Of a DNA stretch of 64,000 nt, positions 9,962-20,161 are shown in pieces. The notes under the pieces were generated by a model. The model worked only from the letters and a program-made list of their open reading frames with translations, made no database searches and was not told the origin of the DNA. Position numbers and translations under genes: made by a program. The stretch comes from Helicobacter cholecystus. Lineage in GTDB: Bacteria; Campylobacterota; Campylobacteria; Campylobacterales; Helicobacteraceae. Numbering within the stretch: the first letter of the stretch is position 1; each line of letters begins with the position of its first letter. Where the stretch lies: positions 62,001-126,000 of the forward strand of contig NZ_NXLU01000001.1 in assembly GCF_003364215.1 (NCBI RefSeq). The letters run 5' to 3'.

Positions 9962-11467
9962 TTAGATTTTTCGATAACCAAAAGCCTCAATTAAATGGGT
10001 TTTTTTAATTTTTTCACTTCCCTCAAGGTCGGCAATTGTTCGTGCAACTTTTTTAACTTTTTGTATCCCTCTAAAACTTAGTCCAAATTTTTCTTGCATT
10101 CTTTCAATAAGTTCAAAACACTCTGGTTCTAAAATGCAATATAGGGCAACTTCTTTTTCACTCAGTTTGCCATTGAGATTTTTTTGCCCTCGCCTTTTTT
10201 GAATCGCAAAAACTTCAAAAACTCTCTCCTGCATCTGTTTTGAGCTCATTCCTGCTTTTCCCTCTTTTTTCTCACTCATTTGAGTAAATAGATCAATGCG
10301 ATCCCAAAAAGGTTCTGAAAGTCTATTGCGATAAGCATTAATCTCCTTATCCTGACATCTACATTCCTTGCTTACTGAAAGTAAGTTTCCACAAGGACAG
10401 GGATTTTGTGCACCGATAAATAAAAATGAAGTTTCATACTCAATTTTGCTATGCACTCTTGAAATCACTAAAGCATTATTCTCTAATGGCTCACGTAAAG
10501 ACTCTAAAATATCTTTTTTAAAATGAGGTAATTCATCAAAAAAGAGGATTCCATAATGTGCAAGTGCAATTTCTCCAATCTTAGCCTCTATATTTGTTGC
10601 TGAACCTAAGATGCTTGATTTTGATGCACTTTGATGCGGCGAGCGAAAAGGACGTAGGGGAGAGTAGTTTGTGCTTTGATTTCCCAATGCTTGAAGCTTG
10701 ACACACTCAATCATCTCTTCTAAACTCATTGGGGGCAAAATCCCCCTCATTCGCTTGGCAATCATACTCTTTCCACATCCTGGACTTCCCTCAAGGATAA
10801 AATTATGCATTCCGCACGCTGAAATTAATGCAACACGCTTGGCTACTTCTTGTCCTAAAACATCTGAAAAATCATAAGTGAAATCTTGAGTGTAGTAATA
10901 CCTCTCTCCTAAAACCTCAATACTTTGAAATTCTAAAGCTCTCTTTGCAAAAGATGGGGGTAAGGGATTGGATTTTAGGAGTTCTAATGCCTCTTGCAGT
11001 GTGGAAACAAAATACAAAGAGAGATGAGGGATAGGGGAACAGATTTTCTCTCCCCCTTTAGGCAAAATGACTTTTGCATTCCTTTTTTGTAAGGCAATCT
11101 CAAGCAAAAGTGGAAAGATCTCCTCTTGATACTTAAGCACTCCATCTAACCCTAGCTCTCCAAAAGCAAACCACTCTTCTTCCAGTCTCTCTTTTTGCAA
11201 TGCTCCTAAAAGCGCAATGGGTAGATCAAAATGACTTCCACTTTTAGGCAAATCTGCTGGAGAAAGATTGAGAATAAAACGCATTGGGGGAAGGGGAATT
11301 TGTGCAGATTGTAAAGCTGATTGGACTCTATGCTTAGCTTCTTGAATAGAGTGATTAGCAAGACCTGAGATATTAAAACTAGGCAATCCTCGATGGAAGC
11401 CTCCCTCTACTGCAACGATTTTTGCACCATTTCTATAACGTGTGGCACAAAAAATCGTATTGATCAT
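9962..11467 (-). CDS. comM: YifB/ComM-family Mg-chelatase-like AAA+ ATPase
   Basis: ComM-type helicases promote branch migration during natural transformation. The 501-residue protein has the N-terminal ChlI-like domain ([20 protein letters not shown] near 33-52, [20 protein letters not shown] near 64-83), a Walker [14 protein letters not shown] near residue 226, Walker [11 protein letters not shown], the [16 protein letters not shown] loop and a Cys cluster (CPCGN...CRC) before the C-terminal Mg_chelatase_C region. Length is typical. Its start overlaps the def stop, and it is last in the tig-clpP-GGDEF-def-comM run. Confidence 0.93.
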   Translation of the reverse strand: MINTIFCATRYRNGAKIVAVEGGFHRGLPSFNISGLANHSIQEAKHRVQSALQSAQIPLPPMRFILNLSPADLPKSGSHFDLPIALLGALQKERLEEEWFAFGELGLDGVLKYQEEIFPLLLEIALQKRNAKVILPKGGEKICSPIPHLSLYFVSTLQEALELLKSNPLPPSFAKRALEFQSIEVLGERYYYTQDFTYDFSDVLGQEVAKRVALISACGMHNFILEGSPGCGKSMIAKRMRGILPPMSLEEMIECVKLQALGNQSTNYSPLRPFRSPHQSASKSSILGSATNIEAKIGEIALAHYGILFFDELPHFKKDILESLREPLENNALVISRVHSKIEYETSFLFIGAQNPCPCGNLLSVSKECRCQDKEINAYRNRLSEPFWDRIDLFTQMSEKKEGKAGMSSKQMQERVFEVFAIQKRRGQKNLNGKLSEKEVALYCILEPECFELIERMQEKFGLSFRGIQKVKKVARTIADLEGSEKIKKTHLIEAFGYRKI

Positions 11468-11985
11468 CTCTTATTCTTATTCCTTTGCTCTTTCTTAAAT
11501 TCTTTTTCAAATTTCTTTCTTTTCATAATGGAAAGTCGATCAACAAATAAAATTCCATTAAGATGATCCATTTCATGTTGAATTGCTACAGCTAGATATC
11601 CTTGAGCTTGAAGTGTTTGAGACTTGCCAAAGCGATCTTGATAGGTAATTTCTACCTCATCATATCGCAAAACATCTTCATAAAAATTAGGAACTGACAA
11701 ACATCCTTCAGTAAAAAAAATTTCCCCCCTTTTTTTTGTAATCACAGGATTAATAATTTCTAATAAGTCCTCTTTATATTGAGTCTTATCTTCTCTTGGA
11801 ATATTAATAATTAAGATTCTCCGAGGAATATTGACTTGAATCCCCGCAAGTCCCACACCTTCATGAGAGAGCATTGTTTCATACATATCATCAAGTAAGG
11901 CATGAAGATGTTCATCAAAAACTTCAACCTCTATCGAACGTGTTTTAAGAATGGGATTAGGGTAAGAGAGAATAGGTAAAATCAT
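11464..11985 (-). CDS. def: Peptide deformylase
   Basis: Def removes the formyl group from the initiator Met of new proteins. The 173-residue metalloenzyme has the three signatures in order: GVGLAGIQ (43-50), EGCLSVP with metal ligand C95 (93-99) and QHEMDHLNG with H137, E138 and H141 (136-144). Length is normal; the C-terminal tail is Lys-rich. It overlaps comM by 4 bp and abuts the upstream GGDEF-type gene as a one-base overlap, so translation is coupled. Confidence 0.98.
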   Translation of the reverse strand: MILPILSYPNPILKTRSIEVEVFDEHLHALLDDMYETMLSHEGVGLAGIQVNIPRRILIINIPREDKTQYKEDLLEIINPVITKKRGEIFFTEGCLSVPNFYEDVLRYDEVEITYQDRFGKSQTLQAQGYLAVAIQHEMDHLNGILFVDRLSIMKRKKFEKEFKKEQRNKNKR

Positions 11986-13031
11986 TATACTTTCTCCTCT
12001 TGAAATTCTTGTATTTTTTCTTGCAAACCATCATGATTAATTTCAATATCAATCATCCCATGAAAAGCTTTATCACAAGCAACTGCACACCGCTCAATCT
12101 CTTCACTCAAATTTGCACTAGGTAGAGCAAAACGAACTCCTGCACAAAAATCAAGTGTCATTTTGCCATTTAAAACAAAACTATTTTCTTTTGCACTAGC
12201 GATGATTTTTCTTACCCTTTCAAGCACCTTTTTATTATCTATATACTTATAAAGCATCATAAACTTACCATTACCAAAATAGCATAATGCCTCATCGCTC
12301 TGACTCTCTTTACAAAGAACTGTTGCCATTGCCTTTAGAGAAAGTTTAATGAGTTTCTTATCTCTCAAACTCTCTAAATACCCCTTAGTCAGACTAAATC
12401 CTACAAAAGCATAAGGGCAATTAATCTGATCGAGCAATCGCTTTTCCTTTTCGCAATGGGAAAGAAAATAACGTCTATTATAAACATTATAATGCGTATC
12501 GTAGATAGAATTTTTACTCACATTATCAATATTGACAACAATTTTCTTAATTGCTTGCCTCATTTGGACAATTTGGGTTTCTAGCGTAATTTGAAGATTT
12601 GTAAAATCTTGAGAATACAGTTGCACGGCACTTTTAAATGCAACAGGGTTATCAATCTTTGTAAGCTCCTGACTTTTTTGATGAATGGCATTTTGTGTTG
12701 TCACTACACTTTGATAAATACTTTTTGTAATATCTAAAATATTTTTGACATTTTTAATCCCATCTTTAACGCTAGATTCAAAGCTAAGCAGACGATCCTT
12801 TGCCTCAAGATTAATATCTACTTTTTGTCCAAAAATATTTTTAAACTCTTCACTCTCATCAGCAATGAGTTGCTCAAAAACAGATTCAAAACTATCAGCA
12901 AAAATAGGGATATCTTCTTGTTCAAGACGAGAAATTACATTTTGAGCAATTTTTGTAGTTTTAGCGGCGAAATCTTTTTTTTTCTCTTGATTTCTTATTC
13001 CATCGCTAAAATTTACAATGTTATCCTCCAT
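11985..13031 (-). CDS. Degenerate GGDEF-domain protein
   Basis: The 348-residue cytosolic protein has an N-terminal alpha-helical region (about 1-175) and a C-terminal GGDEF-like fold. The fold shows the family entry motif as YNVYNRRYF (181-189), but the active-site loop that should read GGDEF is GNGKF (253-257). The catalytic and metal-binding acids are gone, so c-di-GMP synthesis is unlikely; a scaffold or binding role is possible. It sits between clpP and def with one-base overlaps on both sides. As I recall, H. pylori has clpP next to def with no such gene. Confidence 0.75.
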   Translation of the reverse strand: MEDNIVNFSDGIRNQEKKKDFAAKTTKIAQNVISRLEQEDIPIFADSFESVFEQLIADESEEFKNIFGQKVDINLEAKDRLLSFESSVKDGIKNVKNILDITKSIYQSVVTTQNAIHQKSQELTKIDNPVAFKSAVQLYSQDFTNLQITLETQIVQMRQAIKKIVVNIDNVSKNSIYDTHYNVYNRRYFLSHCEKEKRLLDQINCPYAFVGFSLTKGYLESLRDKKLIKLSLKAMATVLCKESQSDEALCYFGNGKFMMLYKYIDNKKVLERVRKIIASAKENSFVLNGKMTLDFCAGVRFALPSANLSEEIERCAVACDKAFHGMIDIEINHDGLQEKIQEFQEEKV

Positions 13032-13624
13032 TATTGGCTCACTTGATTTTTTTCCAACACCTTATCAATGAGTCCATATTCTTGAGCTTCTTTAGCACTC
13101 ATAAAAAAATCTCTCTCAGTATCTTGTGCAATTTTTAAAACATCTTGCCCCGTATTGTTTGCCAAAATTTCATTAAGAGTAGATTTTAATCTTAAAATTT
13201 CTTGAGCTTGGATTTGAATATCTGTGGCTTGCCCCTTTGCTCCACCTAAGGGCTGATGGATCATAATACGGCTATTAGGAAGTGAGAATCTCTTTCCCTT
13301 TGCTCCACAGCTTAATAAGAATGCCCCCATAGAGGCAGCTTGCCCAATACAAATTGTACACACTTCAGGGCGAACATAATTCATCGTGTCATAGATACTC
13401 ATTCCACTTGTAATCACACCACCTGGGGAATTAATATAGAGATAAATATCTTTTTGAGGATCTTCGGCTTCTAAAAAAAGAAGTTGAGCCACGATAGAAG
13501 AAGCAAGCTCATCATGAATCTCTCCGCTAAGCAAAATAATGCGATCTTTTAAGAGACGAGAGTAGATATCATAACTTCTCTCTCCTCTCCCTGTTTTTTC
13601 AATCACATAAGGGATATAGTTCAT
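13031..13624 (-). CDS. clpP: ATP-dependent Clp protease proteolytic subunit
   Basis: ClpP forms the tetradecameric serine protease chamber that works with ClpX or ClpA. The 197-residue product has the catalytic triad S98 ([11 protein letters not shown]), H123 ([10 protein letters not shown]) and D172 (TERDFFMSA). The N-terminal [20 protein letters not shown] region is typical, and there is no long propeptide. The start overlaps the tig stop by one base, an order (tig-clpP) conserved across many bacteria. Confidence 0.98.
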   Translation of the reverse strand: MNYIPYVIEKTGRGERSYDIYSRLLKDRIILLSGEIHDELASSIVAQLLFLEAEDPQKDIYLYINSPGGVITSGMSIYDTMNYVRPEVCTICIGQAASMGAFLLSCGAKGKRFSLPNSRIMIHQPLGGAKGQATDIQIQAQEILRLKSTLNEILANNTGQDVLKIAQDTERDFFMSAKEAQEYGLIDKVLEKNQVSQ

Positions 13625-15027
13625 TATTTTTCTTCCTTCTTTGTTGTGCTTTTCTTAGTAGATGTTTTCTTTGGTTTTTCACCTTTTATTTCTTTTGGTT
13701 TATCCTCTTTGCTTGAAGCCTTTGAAGCTGAAGCCATATTTATTTTTTCATCTAAAAGCATTGTTAGGATTCTATCTTCTAGCATTGCCATTTTTACAGC
13801 TGGAAGAAGATTTTGCTTTTGATAAAACTCAAGAGTTGCTTTAGGATTTTGTCCTGCCATCATTGCCTCATAATAAAGTGCTTGAATCACTTCATTGTCT
13901 TGCACTTGCACCCCATATTCTTTTGAAGCGCTATCTACAATAAAAGTAATTGTAACACTCTTTTTCGCTTCATCTTCAAGCTCTTTTCTTTTTGCTTCAA
14001 TTGCCTTGTTATCTGCTTGAAATTTCTCAAATTCTTCTTGAGTAAGTGTTTTGACATAATTATTAAGTAAAATATTTATCTCTTGCTCTACAATGAGATC
14101 TGGTAGATCAAACTTAATACTCTCAAGAATATTATCTACTAGTTTAGGTTTAAGCTCTTCATTGTAAAGTTTTACCCTCATTTCATTTTGAAGCTGAAGT
14201 TTGACTTGGTCTTTGAGAGTCTGAAGCGTTGCATCTGCATTATTAAGAATCTTCTTTGCAACTTCATCATCAAGCTTTGCCTCATCTTTAATTTTGATCA
14301 TATTCAGCTTAATTTTAAATGTTGCTTCTTTTCCTGCAAGTTCTTTTGCTTGATAATTCTCTGGAAAAGTGACTTGAATGTCCTTCTCTTCACCTTTTTT
14401 CATGCCAATAAGTTGAGGTTCAAATCCTGCAATAAATTGATTGCTTCCAATTACAAGATCAAATCCCTGTGCCTTTCCACCTTCAAATGCCTTTCCTGCA
14501 ATAAATCCTTCAAAATCAATATTTGCTGTATTGCCCTCTGCAAGTTTAGCTGTTGCTTTTGCTTCAATAAGGGGTGCCTGGGATTTTGCAATCTCATCCA
14601 ATCTTTCATCAATTTCTTTTAAACTTGGATCTTTAATCTTTGCATCAGGCACACAAGACTTAAGCTTAGAGAGATCTATTTTTGGAGCTAGAGAGATTTT
14701 AAACTCTATATCAATCTCATTACCCTTTCTCTCAAACTTAGTAATTGCAGGATTTCCCAAAACATCTTTTTGCTCAACCTTAAGATCTTTAAGCACTTGT
14801 TGAAAATTCTCTCTAATTGCTTCTTGCTCGACTTCTTGTTGGATTTGTTTAGCATATCTCTGTTTGACAATGTTTAATGGAACCTTACCTTTTCTAAATC
14901 CGTGGATATTTACATTTTTTGCAAATTGCTGTGTAATAGCTTGAGATTTTTTATCTACAAGCTCTGCAGAAATTATACTGCTTGCAATAGCATTAGCATC
15001 ATTTACACGTTGTGTCTTTAAACTCAT
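13624..15027 (-). CDS. tig: Trigger factor
   Basis: Trigger factor is the ribosome-bound chaperone and prolyl isomerase. The 467-residue protein has the ribosome-binding tail motif near residues 40-50 ([15 protein letters not shown]), an FKBP-type isomerase domain at about 165-240 ([18 protein letters not shown]) and the helical chaperone domain. It is somewhat longer than usual because of a C-terminal extension of about 35 residues rich in Lys, Ser and Thr that is probably disordered. It is first in the clpP-def-comM operon and divergent from fliI. Confidence 0.96.
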   Translation of the reverse strand: MSLKTQRVNDANAIASSIISAELVDKKSQAITQQFAKNVNIHGFRKGKVPLNIVKQRYAKQIQQEVEQEAIRENFQQVLKDLKVEQKDVLGNPAITKFERKGNEIDIEFKISLAPKIDLSKLKSCVPDAKIKDPSLKEIDERLDEIAKSQAPLIEAKATAKLAEGNTANIDFEGFIAGKAFEGGKAQGFDLVIGSNQFIAGFEPQLIGMKKGEEKDIQVTFPENYQAKELAGKEATFKIKLNMIKIKDEAKLDDEVAKKILNNADATLQTLKDQVKLQLQNEMRVKLYNEELKPKLVDNILESIKFDLPDLIVEQEINILLNNYVKTLTQEEFEKFQADNKAIEAKRKELEDEAKKSVTITFIVDSASKEYGVQVQDNEVIQALYYEAMMAGQNPKATLEFYQKQNLLPAVKMAMLEDRILTMLLDEKINMASASKASSKEDKPKEIKGEKPKKTSTKKSTTKKEEK

Positions 15028-15158
15028 ATTCTTCCCTTAAGATATTTTAGATTGAAGTATAATTTGCTAATTCTAACAAAAATAATTTTAAAACCCAAAA
15101 AATTTATTGGTTTTACTGCATGCTCACAACCAATGACATAAAACTTTAAGGAAAAAGA

Positions 15159-16460
15159 ATGCCTCTAAAACAAATAAGGGAAAAGCTTAAAAATACCTCT
15201 TCTCTCTCTCCTACCTTTGGGACTCTCCTAAGCGTTACGCCTACATTACTTGTTGGAGAGGGATTAAATCCTAATGTGGGAGATGTGGTAGAAATCCACA
15301 ATGAATTTGGAGTTAAAAGTCTAGGAGTTGTCACCTCATCCCATAATCAATCCTTCTCTATCGCACCTTTTTCTTTTGTAGAGGGACACAAAAGTGGAGA
15401 TAAAGTTTATCTTCATAAAAGTGGCTTACAAATTCCTGTGGGGAAAGAACTCTTAGGAAGAGTGATTAACCCCCTTGGTGAGCCACTTGATGGAAATCCC
15501 CCCTATACTGCCACTTTTTATACTCCTATTATCAAAGCTCCTACAAGTGCAATGCAAAGAGGAATTATTGATGAAATTTTTAGTGTAAAAGTCAAGAGCA
15601 TTGATGGGCTTCTTACAGTAGGAAAAGGTCAAAAACTAGGAATTTTTGCAGGAAGTGGTGTGGGAAAATCTACTCTTATGGGAATGATTGTGCGAGGTGC
15701 AAAAGCACAAATCAAGGTCATTGCTCTCATTGGAGAGAGAGGAAGAGAAGTCCCAGAGTTTATTCACAAAAATCTTAAAGGGGATTTAAGTGACACAATT
15801 TTAGTTGTAGCTACAAGTGATGATTCTCCATTGATGAGGAAGTATGGAGCCTTTAGCGCAATGGCAATTGCAGAATATTTTCAAGATGAAGGTTATGATG
15901 TGCTTTTTATGATGGATTCTCTCACACGTTTTGCAATGGCTCAAAGAGAAATTGGGCTTGCTCTGGGCGAACCCCCCACAACAAAAGGCTATCCACCTTC
16001 TACTCTCACCCTACTCCCTCAACTCATGGAACGTGCTGGAAAAAAAGAAGGAAAAGGCACCATTACTGCATTTTTTACTGTATTAGTTGAAGGAGATGAT
16101 CTAAGCGACCCTATTGCCGACCAAAGCCGAAGCATCTTAGATGGGCACATTGTACTGAGTCGAGAGATGACAGATTTTGGAATCTATCCTCCAATTAATA
16201 TCATCAACTCTGCCTCAAGGGTAAGCAACAATCTTATTGATAATGATCAAAAAAGAGCAGTTCAAAAATTCCGACGCCTCTATTGTATACTTAAAGAAAA
16301 TGAGGTGCTTATTCGTATTGGAGCTTATCAAACAGGGAGTGATTTTGAACTCGATGAGGCCATAAGCAAAAAAGAATGGATTGAGGATTTTCTCAAACAA
16401 GGTGAAGAAGAATTGTTGGAATTTGAAACAATCAAAGAAAAACTTCTAGAAATTTTGTAA
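15159..16460 (+). CDS. fliI: Flagellum-specific ATPase FliI
   Basis: FliI is the hexameric ATPase of the flagellar type III export apparatus. The 433-residue protein has Walker A GSGVGKSTLMGMI near residues 166-178, GERGREVPEF, Walker B VLFMMDSLTRFA, and the GEPPTTKGYPPS motif that separates it from F1 subunits. Length is typical. It stands alone, not in a flagellar operon, between the divergent tig and the downstream nifS. The ATG at 15159 follows an AAGGAAAAAGA box. Confidence 0.96.
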   Translation: MPLKQIREKLKNTSSLSPTFGTLLSVTPTLLVGEGLNPNVGDVVEIHNEFGVKSLGVVTSSHNQSFSIAPFSFVEGHKSGDKVYLHKSGLQIPVGKELLGRVINPLGEPLDGNPPYTATFYTPIIKAPTSAMQRGIIDEIFSVKVKSIDGLLTVGKGQKLGIFAGSGVGKSTLMGMIVRGAKAQIKVIALIGERGREVPEFIHKNLKGDLSDTILVVATSDDSPLMRKYGAFSAMAIAEYFQDEGYDVLFMMDSLTRFAMAQREIGLALGEPPTTKGYPPSTLTLLPQLMERAGKKEGKGTITAFFTVLVEGDDLSDPIADQSRSILDGHIVLSREMTDFGIYPPINIINSASRVSNNLIDNDQKRAVQKFRRLYCILKENEVLIRIGAYQTGSDFELDEAISKKEWIEDFLKQGEEELLEFETIKEKLLEIL

Positions 16461-16489
16461 TTTTTGTAGTTTTCATTATTATTTTGTGA

Positions 16490-16515
16490 TATAACGCCAA
16501 ATAATAAAAATTATT
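16490..16515 (+). promoter_or_regulatory. Candidate nifS promoter with Fur-box-like palindrome
   Basis: A TATAAC -10-like hexamer (16490-16495) is followed by AATAAT-aaaa-ATTATT (16500-16515), an AT-only inverted repeat overlapping the expected transcription start. Fur operators in Helicobacter are built from TAATAAT/ATTATTA half-sites, and nifS of H. pylori has been described as Fur-controlled. In AT-rich DNA such repeats also occur by chance. Confidence 0.4.
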
Positions 16516-16542
16516 AATGAATTTCTAATTTAACAAGGATAA

Positions 16543-17703
<1,161 letters not shown>

Positions 17704-17719
17704 AAGGAAGGAATAGCAA

Positions 17720-18700
17720 ATGGCAAAAAATGATCTTATTGGTGGAGCATTATGGGATGCATATTCCAACAAAGTTGCTCAAAGAATGGATAACCCCACA
17801 CATCTTGGAGTTCTCACAGAAGAAGATGCGAAAGCACGCAATGCAAAGCTTATTGTGGCAGATTATGGAGCCGAATCTTGTGGAGATGCCGTAAGATTGT
17901 ATTGGTTAGTGGATGAGAACGACACAATTATTGAAGGGAAATTTAAAAGTTTTGGATGCGGAACAGCTATAGCAAGTAGCGATATGATGGTAGAGCTATG
18001 TGTAGGCAAAAAAGTACAAGATGCTGTAAAAATCACAAATATTGATGTAGAGAAAGCTCTTAGAGATGATCCCGATACTCCTGCTGTACCAGGGCAAAAA
18101 ATGCACTGCTCTGTAATGGCTTACGATGTGATTAAAAAAGCTGCATCAATTTATCTTGGAAAAGATATGGAGGATTTTGAAGAGGAGATTATTGTATGTG
18201 AATGTGCAAGAGTAAGTCTTAGCACAATTAAAGAAGTGATTAAAATTAATGATTTAAAAACAGTTGAGGAAATCACAAACTATACTAAAGCTGGAGCTTT
18301 TTGTAAGAGCTGTATCAAGCCTGGAGGACATGAAGAAAGGGATTATTATTTAGTGGATATTCTTAGAGAAACACGCCTTGAAATGGAAGCTGAAGCCCTT
18401 AAAGAAAAAGCTCAAAAAACTCAAATGGGGGATTTGATCTTTACAGAAATGACTATTGCCCAAAAGACAAGAGCAATTGATAAAACAATTGATGAACATA
18501 TCCGCCCAATGCTGATCATGGATGGAGGAGATCTAGAAATTATTGATGTGCAAAATAGCTCTGATGGATATACTGATGTTTTTATCCGTTATATGGGAGC
18601 TTGTCATGGATGTGCTTCTGCAAGCACAGGAACGCTCTATGCGATTGAAAACACTCTCCAAGAATATCTCAATCCTCAAATCCGTGTTCTTCCAGTCTAA
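17720..18700 (+). CDS. nifU: Iron-sulfur cluster scaffold NifU
   Basis: NifU builds and transfers Fe-S clusters. The 326-residue protein is three-part: an IscU-like domain (about 1-140) with scaffold cysteines C54, C80 and C130; a central bacterioferritin-associated-ferredoxin-like [2Fe-2S] domain with C160, C162, C195 and C198; and a C-terminal Nfu domain with the GACHGCAS motif (C295, C298). This is the full-length NifU architecture. An AAAAGGAAGGAAT ribosome-binding region precedes it. A G12 tract follows the stop by 13 bases. Confidence 0.97.
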   Translation: MAKNDLIGGALWDAYSNKVAQRMDNPTHLGVLTEEDAKARNAKLIVADYGAESCGDAVRLYWLVDENDTIIEGKFKSFGCGTAIASSDMMVELCVGKKVQDAVKITNIDVEKALRDDPDTPAVPGQKMHCSVMAYDVIKKAASIYLGKDMEDFEEEIIVCECARVSLSTIKEVIKINDLKTVEEITNYTKAGAFCKSCIKPGGHEERDYYLVDILRETRLEMEAEALKEKAQKTQMGDLIFTEMTIAQKTRAIDKTIDEHIRPMLIMDGGDLEIIDVQNSSDGYTDVFIRYMGACHGCASASTGTLYAIENTLQEYLNPQIRVLPV

Positions 18701-18713
18701 TCTTCCCTATCTT

Positions 18714-18725
18714 GGGGGGGGGGGG
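18714..18725. repeat. Homopolymeric tract of 12 G
   Basis: Twelve consecutive G residues in DNA of low GC content, 13 bases after the nifU stop. Such tracts cause slipped-strand phase variation in Helicobacter and Campylobacter. No intact gene is seen directly across it on either strand, so it may be a relic of a lost surface-structure gene or act on transcription. Confidence 0.9.
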
Positions 18726-18971
18726 ATAGATGATATATCAAATCATCAACACAGCATTGAATGACGATGCATTCTAGATATTGTATAGTATTACTTAGGA
18801 TTCTTTTTATTTGCCGTATTACTTCATGCTTATTTTCTCTATCCAGTCAAGGTAAGCATCCTCTCTATAATCTACAGCTAACCTTATTTTGGAATTCAAT
18901 TATTTTTGTTTGAGTATTTTATATAATTTGTAATAGTGAAATTTTTGATTAAGATTAATTTCAAAGATTCT
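18726..18971. other. Non-coding stretch with a possible gene remnant on the minus strand
   Basis: No complete gene is seen between nifU and the outer-membrane gene. On the minus strand, about 18823-18900, a short open piece reads LAVDYREDAYLDWIEKISMK before a TAA. It has normal-looking coding composition but is closed by a stop shortly upstream. It may be the C-terminal shred of a degraded gene, possibly one once switched by the nearby G tract. I cannot assign the family. Confidence 0.35.
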
Positions 18972-18990
18972 CCTAGCCAAAAAAGCTAGG
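18972..18990 (-). terminator. Possible terminator of the outer-membrane gene
   Basis: CCTAGC (18972-18977) pairs with GCTAGG (18985-18990) around a 7-base loop, 13 bases past the stop of the minus-strand outer-membrane gene. There is no good run of T after the stem on that strand, so its efficiency is doubtful. Confidence 0.4.
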
Positions 18991-19003
18991 GGAAGAACAG
19001 GCT

Positions 19004-19756
19004 TTAGAAGATATATTTATAACCTACATTAATGCTAATTGTTGGCAGTATGGCTATAAGATAAGTTTTTGTTTCAGTTTCTGATACAACAGAGCCTATG
19101 GGAAGCTTTGCTAAAATATCAAGCCGATGGTGCTCTTCTAAAAGCGTACTGATCCCTACACGTCCAGAAAAATCAAGCAAATGTCTTGTGGGTACATCTC
19201 TTGTTTTCTCTTCTGTCATTGTATTAAAATACGAAAGCAAGTAATGATAATTTGCCTCCACTCCTCCAAAAACTCCAAAACTATAAGCTCCGTTACTCCA
19301 AAAATTTACCATTAGATCAAGATTGACTCCTGTATCTAAAAATTGACAACCCTCTCTGAATTTGTCACTAGATTTCCAAAGACTAGAGTTTGAAGTATTG
19401 GTTTTGGTAGTAATATTCTTATAGTTTGTATAGCCTATAAGTCCACCAACACGGATTCCCAAATAATCATCTAAGAAGAAATGTTCGCTTCCAAAGTTAA
19501 GACCGAGATTAAAGCCTAGGTAGGGTTTTTTAGTGTATGTATCTTGTCCATCGCTTCGACTTTTTGATCTAAAAGCACTAGCCCAAGAATTGGGATTAAC
19601 AGTTAGAAAGCGTATATTTTCATTTCCTACACTCCTACCCTTAGGTTCACTGATTGCTGTTGTATATCCAGCATCAACTCCAATAAAAAATCTTGCCTCT
19701 GCCATACTTGCATATGCAATACTTGCAATTGCTATACTTAAAATTTTTCTCTTCAT
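19004..19756 (-). CDS. Outer-membrane beta-barrel protein (Helicobacter OMP-like)
   Basis: The 250-residue precursor begins with a cleavable signal peptide of about 21 residues ending near ASMAEA. The rest is a series of short amphipathic strands and ends in Phe (VGYKYIF), the signature for BAM-mediated insertion. The segment RVGISTLLEEHHRLDILAKLP near 205-225 is shared with the second barrel gene at 28.7 kb and with the pseudogene at 25.1 kb, so they are one paralogous family. The role is unknown. A GGAGGAA box precedes the start. It is monocistronic. Confidence 0.8.
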   Translation of the reverse strand: MKRKILSIAIASIAYASMAEARFFIGVDAGYTTAISEPKGRSVGNENIRFLTVNPNSWASAFRSKSRSDGQDTYTKKPYLGFNLGLNFGSEHFFLDDYLGIRVGGLIGYTNYKNITTKTNTSNSSLWKSSDKFREGCQFLDTGVNLDLMVNFWSNGAYSFGVFGGVEANYHYLLSYFNTMTEEKTRDVPTRHLLDFSGRVGISTLLEEHHRLDILAKLPIGSVVSETETKTYLIAILPTISINVGYKYIF

Positions 19757-20103
19757 AAAAAAGTTCCTCCATTTTTGGATTTTTTATATTGAAAGAGTTC
19801 AATATAAATCTTTCAATTTCTATAATTGTTAGTTAATTTTAATAAATTATTACATTATTTTTAATATTTCTTGAAAATAACATAAATAAATTCAAAATTT
19901 ACTTTATCTTATAGCAATTATTCTTCAACAATCATATTTGTTAAATCTCTAGATGGATTAAAATTATTGATATGAGATAATACACATCAAGAATCAATAT
20001 TGAATAGATAAATTTTTTGATTTTCTCATTGAATTAAAGGAGTCAAAAAACCTACGAAAATCTTGCATAGAAATAATATCTCTTTAATTTCTTCCACCAT
20101 TGG
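19757..20103. other. Intergenic region, no gene seen
   Basis: This is AT-rich DNA between the outer-membrane gene and the CRISPR-repeat-like sequence, with stops in all frames and no tRNA-like fold. It contains the promoter region for the minus-strand barrel gene near 19757-19860. Confidence 0.6.
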
Positions 20104-20136
20104 GTTTTAAACTTTAAAATCTGTCTATGGTAAAAT
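20104..20136 (+). CRISPR. Single CRISPR-repeat-like or tracrRNA-derived remnant
   Basis: A 33-base sequence begins GTTTTA and ends TATGGTAAAAT. The type II-C repeat of Campylobacter jejuni, as I remember it, is 36 bases, also begins GTTTTA and ends TTATGGTAAAAT, with an AT-rich middle. Only one copy is present, so there is no array. It lies 26 bases beyond the end of a truncated cas9. It could be a leftover repeat or part of a tracrRNA anti-repeat: the next bases can form a small AGCA/TGCT hairpin. Confidence 0.45.
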
Positions 20137-20161
20137 AGAAGTTGAGCAAGACCACTGCTGG

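Noticed and set aside
14188-14803. Two plus-strand open frames opposite tig
   Set aside because: They are shadows of the trigger factor gene, with Cys/Ser-rich or Ala/Ser-rich composition and no ribosome-binding sites.
18543-18764. Plus-strand frame crossing the G12 tract
   Set aside because: It is mostly an out-of-frame reading of the nifU C-terminus and continues only briefly after the tract.
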